Notes: generated by a model from the sequence alone, not told the origin. A stretch of 5,391 nucleotides of DNA from Candidatus Krumholzibacteriia bacterium (GCA_028718575.1 JAQULN010000231.1:1-5391), one strand, 5' to 3'; positions 1 to 5,391 are shown, numbered from the stretch's first letter. Numbers and translations are program-made.

Positions 1-265
1 GGCGACACCAGGCGGCGAGGTCATCCCGGCGGCGGCTATCGAGCGCAAACGGAACGCGTGGCGCGACTGGCGCGCCGGCGCGCGTGGGCCAGATCGCCTC
101 CGCAAGGACCTGCCCCCCCTGCAGATCGACGCTCAGGATGCGCAACGCTCGCAGAGGCAACCGGTCGGACAGGACGGCCGCAGCCGCCGCGGCGAAGGCG
201 TCGACGCCCTCACGACGGCTCACTTCGCGCCAGAGCTCCAGAAATAATGGTTCAAGCGAATCCAC
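1..265 (-). CDS. N-terminal fragment of a probable GAF-type sensor/transcriptional regulator (runs off the left edge)
   Basis: An open minus-strand frame runs from a GTG at 265-263 to the window edge, giving 88 codons with no stop. The GTG is preceded by GGGAGG (279-274) at 8 bases spacing. A nearby ATG at 281 is out of frame and stops after nine codons, and an in-frame GTG at 274 lies inside the ribosome site, so 265 is preferred. The protein begins with a helix (about residues 4-34, containing LFLELWREVSRR and an Ala-rich stretch), then LPLRALRILSVD (36-47) and a second strand at about 52-59. This helix-then-strand pattern resembles the start of GAF sensor domains in sigma54 activators of the FhlA/NorR kind. 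No AAA+ or DNA-binding domain falls within the window, so 'regulator' is inference from the N-terminus and from its divergent position upstream of a transport operon. A GAF histidine kinase or other GAF protein is also possible. Confidence 0.7.
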   Translation of the reverse strand, partial: MDSLEPLFLELWREVSRREGVDAFAAAAAAVLSDRLPLRALRILSVDLQGGQVLAEAIWPTRAGAPVAPRVPFALDSRRRDDLAAWCR

Positions 266-273
266 GGCGAACA

Positions 274-279
274 CCTCCC
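274..279 (-). promoter_or_regulatory. Ribosome binding site of the minus-strand regulator
   Basis: GGGAGG read on the minus strand, 8 bases before the GTG at 265. It decides the start codon, because no ATG in the correct frame is available. Confidence 0.7.
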
Positions 280-300
280 ATGATATATAACAGTAAAGGC

Positions 301-333
301 ATTATATATCGCGGATATATCGTCATATTTCAA
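301..333 (-). promoter_or_regulatory. Sigma70-like promoter for the minus-strand regulator
   Basis: On the minus strand, TTGAAA (333-328) is followed after 17 bases by GATATA (310-305). This overlaps a perfect TATAAT (306-301), which lies 21 bases from the -35 hexamer. Either -10 would start transcription roughly 25-35 bases before the GTG at 265, leaving a short leader with a good ribosome site. AT-rich DNA in this GC-rich context adds weight. The exact -10 choice is uncertain. Confidence 0.5.
304..320. repeat. Perfect palindrome, candidate operator or enhancer site
   Basis: ATATATC (304-310) and GATATAT (314-320) are perfect inverted repeats separated by GCG. A third copy of GATATAT occurs at 282-288. 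The palindrome overlaps the -10 region of the minus-strand promoter and its centre lies about 120 bases upstream of the predicted start from the sigma54-like element. That position suits both autorepression and an enhancer for a sigma54 activator. The binding protein is unknown; the short AT-rich arms could also arise by chance. Confidence 0.45.
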
Positions 334-404
334 GGCATTGGTCGTCATTTGCAACGGGTGACACACGTAAGCTGATTACGGCAAGCACTTACAAACGTCG
401 CACA

Positions 405-421
405 TTGGCCCCGTTCTTGTA
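405..421 (+). promoter_or_regulatory. Sigma54-like (-24/-12) promoter of the sulfate operon
   Basis: The sequence TTGGCCCCGTTCTTGTA compares with the sigma54 consensus YTGGCACG-N4-TTGCW. The -24 GG is at 407-408 and the -12 dinucleotide falls at the correct 12-base offset (419-420) but reads GT instead of GC. Of 13 defined positions 10 match. It would start transcription near 432, about 66 bases before the cysA ATG. No clearly better sigma70 promoter was seen on this strand. The altered -12 base lowers confidence. Confidence 0.4.
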
Positions 422-482
422 GAATACCCTGCGCGCCGATCTGTTGAATAATTCCCAGGTCCGTGCAACGATCCGCGATAAC

Positions 483-488
483 GGAAGG
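483..488 (+). promoter_or_regulatory. Ribosome binding site of cysA
   Basis: GGAAGG lies 9 bases before the ATG at 498. It supports that start over an in-frame TTG at 444, which has no purine-rich site upstream and would add 18 residues absent from the usual ATPase N-terminus. Confidence 0.6.
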
Positions 489-497
489 CCGAGCCCC

Positions 498-2306
498 ATG
501 CCCCTGGAACTCGAGCACCTGACGAAACGCTACGGCGGCCTCGCGGTGGTCGACGATGTGTCGCTCCGCATCGAAGCCGGCGAGTTGTTCGTTCTCCTTG
601 GGCCCAGCGGCAGCGGCAAGAGTACGTTGCTGCGGATGATCGCCGGTTTGACCGATGTCGAAAACGGCTCGGTTCGGTTCCACGATCGCGATATCACGCG
701 CATCTCGCCCAAGGACCGCGGCTTCGGCTTCGTGTTTCAACATTATGCCCTGTTCCGCCACATGACGGTGGCCGAAAACGTCGAGTTCGCGCTGCGCGTG
801 CGCAAGGTCCCGACCCCCGCGCGGCGTGAGCGCCGGGAAGAACTCTTGCAACTGGTCGGACTGTCGGGGTTTGCCGGTCGCTTCCCGCGGCAGCTCTCCG
901 GCGGACAACAGCAGCGGGTGGCGCTGGCCCGCGCCCTGGTCCACAAGCCGGAGGTCTTGCTGTTGGACGAACCGTTCGGCGCCCTCGACGCCAAGATTCG
1001 TCTCGAACTGCGGCACGCGCTGCGAGCGATCCACCGCGAACTCAAACTCACGACGGTCTTCGTCACCCATGACCAGGAAGAGGCGTTCGAGCTGGCCGAC
1101 TGTCTGGCCATCCTGCACGAGGGCCGCCTGCTCGAAGTAGGCAACCCTCGCGAGCTTTACCTGCGGCCCCAGTCGCCGTTTGTGGCCACGTTCCTGGGAG
1201 CGGCCAATCTGGTCGTGGGCGAGTCGGCGCCGCGCGCGGTTCGCCTGGGCCCGGTAGAATTGCCCGCACCGCCCAGAACCGCTACAGCACGGCCCGCGCG
1301 GCGAGTTCAGGTGCTCTTTCGCCCGGAAGATCTGGAACTGTCGCAGGAGATGTCGGGCGAACATCCGCGCTTGGGCCTGGGGATCGTCGAAAACCAGGCG
1401 TTTGTCGGGGCCTATGAGCGATTGCGCTTGAAGCTGCCACCCCTGGCGGGTGTACGCGCCGTGGCTCCGTCGCCCCCGTTCGGCGGCGGCCATATTCCGC
1501 TGGAGATCGTTCGCCCGCAGCACGAAGCGGCACGCCTGCCGCTGGCCGCGGGCGCGTCGGTCTGGGTGGCTGTGCGGCGTTTCCATGTGCTCGCGCCGGC
1601 CAGTCTGCGCCTCCTGGTCGAGACGGGCGAGGCACCGCCGGCGCAAATGGCGCGCCGCCTGGGCGAGGACATCGCCGCTCAAATCGGCGCTTATCTCGAG
1701 TTGCTCGGCGAACCGATGCAATCCCGCAACCGTCTGCCATCGTTCGAGGAGAAATACGCGCTCAGTGGGGAGACCGAGAGCGGCGCCGAAGGCTTCGATA
1801 TCGCCGTGCTGGCTCACTATCCCGAGCGGGTCGAGCGGATCGCCGCCGGCTTGAACTCGATCCGGCACCACCTGTTGCTCGTTCCCGGCCCGGCCAAGAT
1901 TCCGTCGCGGCTCTTGATCTGCGTTGCCGTCGGCGAACCCGGCAAGGCTGGCGTCCGGTTCGGCGAGCGACTGGCCTGGCAGCTCGGCGCCCAGGCCACC
2001 GTCTTGACCGTCCTGCCGAAAGGCGGCTCGGGCGGCGAGACCCCCGGCCACGTGGCGCGGTTCCTTGCTGGCTGCGTGCGAACCCTCAGCGAACGCGGCG
2101 TGACGGCGCACAGCAAGCTGCGGCGCGGCGACGTTGTGGCTGAGATTCGCGCCGAGATCGAGGAAGGACGGCACGACCTGCTGGTGCTCGGTGCGCCGTT
2201 GCGGGTCGCCGGCGCTGCGGCCCGTCTGCAGGGGCCGCTGAATGATTTCCTACACCGGCCGTCGACCTGTCCGCTGTTGATCGTCCAGCGGCAGACGAAA
2301 GGATGA
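498..2306 (+). CDS. cysA: Sulfate/thiosulfate import ATPase CysA with C-terminal universal-stress-protein domain
   Basis: This 602-residue protein is the cytoplasmic ATPase that powers the importer. The nucleotide-binding domain (about 1-232) is complete: Walker A GPSGSGKST (35-43), Q-loop FVFQ (78-81), signature LSGGQQQR (133-140), Walker B LLLDEPF (154-160), D-loop GALD (161-164) and switch histidine H191. A TOBE-like regulatory region follows (about 235-370), with FRPEDLEL at 274-281. Ordinary CysA ends near here (about 350-365 residues). This one continues with about 240 residues, ending in a USP-like domain (about 470-598): the strand RLLICVAVGEP (471-481), the strand ATVLTVLP, then HDLLVLGAP (559-567) and CPLLIVQ. 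The USP ATP motif G-2x-G-9x-G-S/T is not intact: L568, Q578 and G579 stand in place of G, G and S/T, though a G579-P580 is nearby. Residues 434-463 resemble the end of another USP copy. The sulfate assignment rests mainly on the operon partners; the fusion is seen directly. Confidence 0.93.
   Translation: MPLELEHLTKRYGGLAVVDDVSLRIEAGELFVLLGPSGSGKSTLLRMIAGLTDVENGSVRFHDRDITRISPKDRGFGFVFQHYALFRHMTVAENVEFALRVRKVPTPARRERREELLQLVGLSGFAGRFPRQLSGGQQQRVALARALVHKPEVLLLDEPFGALDAKIRLELRHALRAIHRELKLTTVFVTHDQEEAFELADCLAILHEGRLLEVGNPRELYLRPQSPFVATFLGAANLVVGESAPRAVRLGPVELPAPPRTATARPARRVQVLFRPEDLELSQEMSGEHPRLGLGIVENQAFVGAYERLRLKLPPLAGVRAVAPSPPFGGGHIPLEIVRPQHEAARLPLAAGASVWVAVRRFHVLAPASLRLLVETGEAPPAQMARRLGEDIAAQIGAYLELLGEPMQSRNRLPSFEEKYALSGETESGAEGFDIAVLAHYPERVERIAAGLNSIRHHLLLVPGPAKIPSRLLICVAVGEPGKAGVRFGERLAWQLGAQATVLTVLPKGGSGGETPGHVARFLAGCVRTLSERGVTAHSKLRRGDVVAEIRAEIEEGRHDLLVLGAPLRVAGAAARLQGPLNDFLHRPSTCPLLIVQRQTKG
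2298..2303 (+). promoter_or_regulatory. Ribosome binding site of sbp
   Basis: AAAGGA overlaps the last codons of cysA and lies 7 bases before the GTG at 2311. The next in-frame ATG (2320) is 16 bases away, too far for this site, so GTG is chosen. The overlap suggests translational coupling. Confidence 0.6.
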
Positions 2307-2310
2307 TGTC

Positions 2311-3444
2311 GTGAACGGCATGAATTGTCCCCGCGCTGGCTTCAGCCGCATGGCCCAGGTGGCAATCGTGATCGTGCTGGCGGTAGCGGTGTTTTTTGGC
2401 GGCCTACTGCCCGGTTGCAAGACCGATTCCGGCGGCTCGGCCGCCACAGATCAGGTGACACTGCTGAACGTCTCGTACGATCCTACCCGTGAATTTTACC
2501 GAGAGTACAACGAGGCGTTTGCCCGCTACTGGAAGGAAAAGACCGGCCAGACGGTCGCCATCCAGCAGTCGCACGGCGGATCGGGCAGCCAGTCGCGGGC
2601 GGTGATCGACGGGCTGCAAGCCGATGTCGTCACCCTGGCCCTCGCCTACGACATCGACGCGATCGCCCTACACAGCGGTCTGTTGCCCGCCGATTGGCAG
2701 TCGCGCCTGCCGCACAACAGCGCGGCGTATGTCTCCACCCTGGCCTTCCTGGTGCGCAAGGGCAATCCGAAGCAGATCCGCGACTGGGGCGATCTCGCGC
2801 GCGCCGATGTCCAGGTCATCACCCCCAACCCCAAGACCAGCGGCGTGGCGCGGTGGAACTACTTGGCCATGTGGGGCTACGTCCTCAGGCGCGAGCTGGG
2901 GCCTGATTTTGCGGCCCAGCTTGGCGACTCTGCCCAGGCCGAAGCGGTGGCCGCGGCCCAGGCGAAAGCCGCGGAATTCGTGACAGCGGTGTACCGCAAC
3001 GTGCCGGTGCTGGACCGCGGGGCGCGCGGCTCTACGAACACCTTCATCCAGCGGCGCATTGGCGACGTGCTCATCAACTGGGAGAATGAGATCCTGTTGG
3101 GCGGACGCGAACTCGACGAAGCCGGGCTTGAGATCGTCGTGCCGCCGGTCAGCATCCTCGCCGAGCCGGCGATTGCGCTGGTGGACGGCAACGTCGATCG
3201 CAAGGGCACCCGCGCCGTCGCCGAGGCTTACCTCGAGTACCTCTACTCAGAGATCGGCCAGGAGATCGCCGGCCGTCATTACTACCGGCCCATTGCGTCG
3301 GAGACCGCGGCCGCGAAGTACCGCGATCAGTTCCCGAGCCTCGATCTGTTCACCATCGACGCCGTATTCGGCGGCTGGGCCGCGGCGCACCGCGCCCATT
3401 TCGCCGACGGCGCCACCTTCGACCAGATCTACAAACCCAGGTAG
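2311..3444 (+). CDS. sbp: Sulfate/thiosulfate-binding protein (probable lipoprotein)
   Basis: This 377-residue protein is the extracytoplasmic receptor that binds the oxyanion and delivers it to CysT/CysW. It starts with a short charged segment, a hydrophobic stretch (about 15-33) and LLPGC (32-36), a lipobox-like site. The mature protein would therefore be lipid-anchored at C36; proline at the -2 position is atypical. The Sbp/CysP family hallmarks are clear: LLNVSYDPTREFY (51-63), the QSHGGSGSQSRAVIDGLQAD region (86-105), the signature NPKTSGVAR (173-181), and NTFIQRRIGDVLINWENE (243-260). The C-terminus, with YYRPI (324-328) and FTIDAVFGGW (347-356), also fits. It is longer than E. coli Sbp (329) or CysP (338), mostly because of the N-terminal leader. 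Motifs do not separate sulfate from thiosulfate preference. It begins 4 bases after cysA and ends 5 bases before cysT. Confidence 0.94.
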   Translation: MNGMNCPRAGFSRMAQVAIVIVLAVAVFFGGLLPGCKTDSGGSAATDQVTLLNVSYDPTREFYREYNEAFARYWKEKTGQTVAIQQSHGGSGSQSRAVIDGLQADVVTLALAYDIDAIALHSGLLPADWQSRLPHNSAAYVSTLAFLVRKGNPKQIRDWGDLARADVQVITPNPKTSGVARWNYLAMWGYVLRRELGPDFAAQLGDSAQAEAVAAAQAKAAEFVTAVYRNVPVLDRGARGSTNTFIQRRIGDVLINWENEILLGGRELDEAGLEIVVPPVSILAEPAIALVDGNVDRKGTRAVAEAYLEYLYSEIGQEIAGRHYYRPIASETAAAKYRDQFPSLDLFTIDAVFGGWAAAHRAHFADGATFDQIYKPR

Positions 3445-3449
3445 AGGCG

Positions 3450-4286
3450 ATGGCCCTTGCGCTCAAACGGCCCGGTGTCCTGCCCGGTTTCGGCCTGAGC
3501 ATGGGCCTCACCCTGCTCTACATGGCCTTTTTGGTGCTGATCCCCCTCGGCGGTCTGGTGCTCTTTACCGGCGCCCGCATGACCTTGGCGCAGCTGTGGC
3601 AGACGGCGGTCGTCGATCCGCGCGTGGTGGCCGCTTACCGCGTCTCCTTCGGGGCTTCGTTGCTGGCCGCCTCGCTCAACGCCATCGGCGGTCTGCTCGT
3701 GGCCTGGGTGCTCGTGCGTTACGATTTCCCCGGCAAGCGCGTGATCGACGCGAGCGTCGATCTGCCGTTCGCGCTGCCGACCGCGGTGTCGGGCATCGCG
3801 TTGACCACCCTCTACGCCCATACCGGCTGGATCGGACGCTGGCTCGAACCGCTGGGCATCCAGGTGGCGTACGCGTGGCCGGGCATCGTGATCGCGTTGA
3901 CACTCATCGGGCTGCCGTTTGTGGTCCGCACGGTGCAACCGGCCCTCGCCAGCCTCGACCAGGAGATCGAGGAGGCGGCAGCCAGTCTAGGCGCCACGCG
4001 CTGGCAGACCTTTCGGCAAGTGATCCTGCCGGCCGTGTTGCCGTCGCTGTTGACAGGCTTCGCGATGGCATTCGCGCGGGCGCTGGGCGAGTTCGGCTCG
4101 ATCTACTTCATCGCGGGTAACATGCCGTACAAGACCGAAATCGCGCCGCTGTTGATCCTCATCCGCCTCGAACAATTCGACTACGTGGGCGCGACGGGCA
4201 TCGGCGTGGTCATGCTCGTGGCGGCGTTCGTGTTGCTGTTGTTGATCAACCTGCTACAGGCCTGGAGCCGGCGATACCAGGACTGA
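3450..4286 (+). CDS. cysT: Sulfate ABC transporter permease CysT (CysU)
   Basis: This 278-residue inner-membrane protein is one of the two channel subunits, close to the usual length (E. coli CysU 277). LPGFGLSMGLTLLYM (11-25) is the typical family N-terminus. Hydrophobic segments lie at about 17-40, 62-88, 102-123, 140-160, 195-222 and 246-269, consistent with six membrane spans. The EAA loop that contacts the ATPase is EEAAASLGATRWQTFRQ (174-190), followed by VILPAVLPSLLTGF. ALGEFGSIYFIAGN (211-224) is also characteristic. The ATG at 3450 gives the normal N-terminus although its ribosome site is weak: AGAGG (3443-3447) is only 2 bases away. Reading 5 bases after the sbp stop suggests translational coupling. 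Confidence 0.94.
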   Translation: MALALKRPGVLPGFGLSMGLTLLYMAFLVLIPLGGLVLFTGARMTLAQLWQTAVVDPRVVAAYRVSFGASLLAASLNAIGGLLVAWVLVRYDFPGKRVIDASVDLPFALPTAVSGIALTTLYAHTGWIGRWLEPLGIQVAYAWPGIVIALTLIGLPFVVRTVQPALASLDQEIEEAAASLGATRWQTFRQVILPAVLPSLLTGFAMAFARALGEFGSIYFIAGNMPYKTEIAPLLILIRLEQFDYVGATGIGVVMLVAAFVLLLLINLLQAWSRRYQD

Positions 4287-4298
4287 AGCGGATCCGGG

Positions 4299-4304
4299 AA
4301 GGGA
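4299..4304 (+). promoter_or_regulatory. Ribosome binding site of cysW
   Basis: AAGGGA, within the purine-rich run GGGAAGGGA (4296-4304), lies 5 bases before the ATG at 4310. It is the strongest initiation signal in the operon interior and supports the start chosen for cysW. Confidence 0.6.
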
Positions 4305-4309
4305 CGATC

Positions 4310-5194
4310 ATGGGCGGCACACCCTCGCGCAACTTCGAGCGCGCTGCGTCCGGCAAGATCGTCGTGCGCGGCAACGCGGCGATCGGCGAGAGCCCGCCGG
4401 TACGGCGGTTGCTGATTGCGGCGGCGATCGCCTTTCTTGGCCTGCTCCTGTTCATGCCGCTGGCGCTGGTCTTCCGCTATGCCTTCGGCGAGGGACTGGG
4501 CGCCTATCTCGCCGCGATCAATGAGCCGGATGCCCGCGCAGCGATCAGGCTGACCCTGGTCGCCGCCGTGATCGCCGTGCCCCTGAATACCGTCTTCGGC
4601 GTGGCGGCCTCGTGGGCGATTACGCGGTTCAATTTTCGCGGCAAGAATGTGCTGATCACACTGATCGACCTGCCGTTCGCCATTTCACCGGTCATCGCGG
4701 GCATGATCTTCGTCTTGTTGTTCGGCGCCCGCGGCTGGTTGGGCCCATGGCTGCAGGAACACGACCTGCGCATCATCTTCGCGGCGCCCGGCATCGTGCT
4801 CGCGACGATGTTCGTAACCTTTCCCTTCGTCGCCCGCGAGCTGATTCCCCTGATGCAGGCGCAGGGTTCGGAAGAAGAGTTGTCGGCGCTCACTTTGGGG
4901 GCCGGCGGCTGGCAGATCTTCTGGCGCGTGACCCTGCCGAACATCAAGTGGGGGTTGATCTACGGAGTGATCCTCTGCAATGCGCGGGCGATGGGCGAGT
5001 TCGGCGCGGTCTCGGTGGTCTCCGGCCACATCAGAGGCCACACCAACACCATGCCCCTGCACGTCGAAGTCCTCTACAACGACTACCAGTTCACCGCGGC
5101 ATTCGCCGTGGCGTCGCTGCTGGCTTTCGTCGCGGTGCTCACGCTCGTGGTCAAAGCGGCGGTTGAGCGACGGGTCGGCAGTCAGGACCCGTAG
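4310..5194 (+). CDS. cysW: Sulfate ABC transporter permease CysW
   Basis: This 294-residue protein is the second channel subunit (E. coli CysW is 291). A polar N-terminal tail of about 32 residues precedes the first hydrophobic span (35-57). Further spans lie at about 80-102, 114-138, 157-178, 212-235 and 262-283. The EAA loop is EEELSALTLGAGGWQIFWR (188-206), followed by VTLPNIKWGLIYG. The family segments SWAITRFNFRGKN (101-113), DLPFAISPVIAG (120-131) and ARAMGEFGAVSVVSGHIRG (225-243) identify it as CysW rather than CysT; HTNTMPLHVEVLYNDYQF (244-261) agrees. In the EAA motif the usual second and third residues (AA) read EL, a modest divergence. It is the last gene of the operon, and a convergent gene follows 13 bases later. 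Confidence 0.94.
   Translation: MGGTPSRNFERAASGKIVVRGNAAIGESPPVRRLLIAAAIAFLGLLLFMPLALVFRYAFGEGLGAYLAAINEPDARAAIRLTLVAAVIAVPLNTVFGVAASWAITRFNFRGKNVLITLIDLPFAISPVIAGMIFVLLFGARGWLGPWLQEHDLRIIFAAPGIVLATMFVTFPFVARELIPLMQAQGSEEELSALTLGAGGWQIFWRVTLPNIKWGLIYGVILCNARAMGEFGAVSVVSGHIRGHTNTMPLHVEVLYNDYQFTAAFAVASLLAFVAVLTLVVKAAVERRVGSQDP
5170..5192. terminator. Hairpin at the cysW 3' end, possible weak terminator
   Basis: ACGGGTC (5170-5176) and GACCCGT (5186-5192) form a perfect 7-bp stem with a 9-base loop, overlapping the last codons of cysW. No T-run follows on the + strand, so it is not a classical intrinsic terminator. It sits between two convergent genes, where it could stabilise the mRNA end or assist termination. 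It could also be chance. Confidence 0.25.
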
Positions 5195-5207
5195 CTCAAG
5201 CCCGCCG

Positions 5208-5391
5208 TCATTTAACCAACGCCGCCTTGACGTTCTGCACGCCGCATTCGGCCTCCAGGCGCAACATGTAGATGCCCGCGGCCGCCGGCTGGCCGTCCGC
5301 AGCGCGGCCGTCCCAGTGAACGTGATGCTCGCCGGCGGCCCAACGGCCGCTCGCCAGCTCGCGCACCAGGCGTCCACGCGCATCGAAGACC
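5208..5391 (-). CDS. C-terminal fragment of a secreted or surface protein with FlgD Ig-like / T9SS-type-A-like domain (runs off the right edge)
   Basis: A minus-strand frame is open from the window edge to a TGA at 5210-5208, giving the last 60 residues of a protein. It begins VFDARGRLVRELASGRW, continues AGEHHVHWDGRAADGQPAAA and ends GIYMLRLEAECGVQNVKAALVK. The pattern V-x-D-x-x-G-R-x-V-R, then H-x-x-x-WDG-x-x-x-x-G, then A-G-I-Y-x-x-R-L is the hallmark of the FlgD Ig-like / type-A C-terminal domain found on many secreted enzymes and surface proteins of FCB-group and candidate-phylum bacteria. The function of the main body lies outside the window. The gene converges on cysW with 13 bases between stop codons and is not part of the transporter operon. 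The domain call is secure; its role in sorting is inferred. Confidence 0.85.
   Translation of the reverse strand, partial: VFDARGRLVRELASGRWAAGEHHVHWDGRAADGQPAAAGIYMLRLEAECGVQNVKAALVK

Larger units (their letters stand above)
266..497. other. Divergent intergenic control region
   Basis: This 232-base stretch separates the start codons of the minus-strand regulator and cysA. It contains no convincing gene; short frames crossing it have no ribosome site. Its AT-rich part (281-330) stands out sharply from the GC-rich surroundings and holds the minus-strand promoter and a palindrome. The right-hand part (405-497) holds a sigma54-like element and an untranslated leader of about 66 bases for cysA. 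I recognise no riboswitch in the leader. Confidence 0.8.

Noticed and set aside
331..343. Possible IHF site (minus strand, matching 7 of 9 defined consensus positions)
   Set aside because: The consensus is loose, two defined bases differ, and such matches are common by chance; the position between the palindrome and the promoter is suggestive but not enough.
339..354. A second sigma54-like match (TTGGTCGTCATTTGCA)
   Set aside because: GG (340-341) and GC (351-352) are 11 bases apart instead of 12; sigma54 does not tolerate spacing change well, so 405-421 is preferred despite its -12 mismatch.
58..375. Short + strand open frames (58-375 and 84-290) before the operon
   Set aside because: Their products are Arg/Pro/Ala-rich, they have no ribosome site, and they are antisense to the better-supported minus-strand regulator.
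444..497. An 18-residue N-terminal extension of CysA from TTG at 444
   Set aside because: No ribosome site precedes the TTG, the predicted transcription start is only about 12 bases upstream, and ATPase homologues begin at the ATG at 498, which has GGAAGG before it.
432..497. A riboswitch (for example SAM type) in the cysA leader
   Set aside because: The leader is only about 66 bases if the promoter call is right, and I see no conserved riboswitch core or terminator/antiterminator pair.
345..2174. A 609-codon open frame on the minus strand, opposite cysA
   Set aside because: It lies almost entirely antisense to a cysA gene with all ABC motifs. Its product is low-complexity, rich in R, Q, H and A, with no recognisable domain. 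Long antisense frames are expected in GC-rich coding DNA.
3059..4120. A 353-codon + strand frame spanning the sbp/cysT junction
   Set aside because: It is out of frame with two genes that carry clear family motifs, and its product is a Ser/Arg/Ala-rich shadow.
4685..5383. A 232-codon minus-strand frame covering cysW and the right edge
   Set aside because: It is antisense to cysW, and at the right edge it is in a different frame from the FlgD-like domain, which has a recognisable sequence pattern and its own stop at 5208.

Overview
The window is high-GC bacterial chromosomal DNA carrying a complete sulfate/thiosulfate ABC importer operon on the + strand (cysA-sbp-cysT-cysW, 498-5194). It is flanked by two partial minus-strand genes that each run off a window edge. 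The four transporter genes are tightly packed, with gaps of 4, 5 and 23 bases, so they are very probably one transcription unit.

Layout: (1) 1-265, minus strand: the N-terminal 88 codons of a gene that looks like a GAF-type sensor/regulator, transcribed away from the operon. (2) 266-497: a 232-base divergent control region, markedly AT-rich at 281-330. It holds a sigma70-like promoter for the minus-strand gene, a 17-bp palindrome (304-320) overlapping that promoter, and a sigma54-like -24/-12 element (405-421) facing the operon. (3) 498-5194: the importer operon. The ATPase is unusual: after a normal CysA ATPase and TOBE-like regulatory region it carries a C-terminal universal-stress-protein (USP) domain, apparently preceded by a decayed USP half-repeat. 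The substrate-binding protein looks like a lipoprotein, and the two permeases carry the usual EAA loops. (4) 5208-5391, minus strand: the last 60 residues of a convergent gene ending in a FlgD Ig-like / T9SS-type-A-like C-terminal domain, as found on secreted proteins.

How the parts work together: the binding protein captures sulfate or thiosulfate outside the inner membrane, CysT and CysW form the channel, and CysA drives transport with ATP. The USP tail may add nucleotide or stress sensing. The divergent regulator and the sigma54-like promoter suggest enhancer-dependent control of the operon, but only the N-terminus of the regulator is visible, so this is inference.

Organism: high GC, a lipoprotein-type binding protein and the FlgD-like C-terminal domain suggest a Gram-negative lineage of the FCB or candidate-phylum type (for example Eisenbacteria, Krumholzibacteria or Latescibacteria), with Planctomycetes a weaker alternative. 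The window alone cannot fix the taxonomy.
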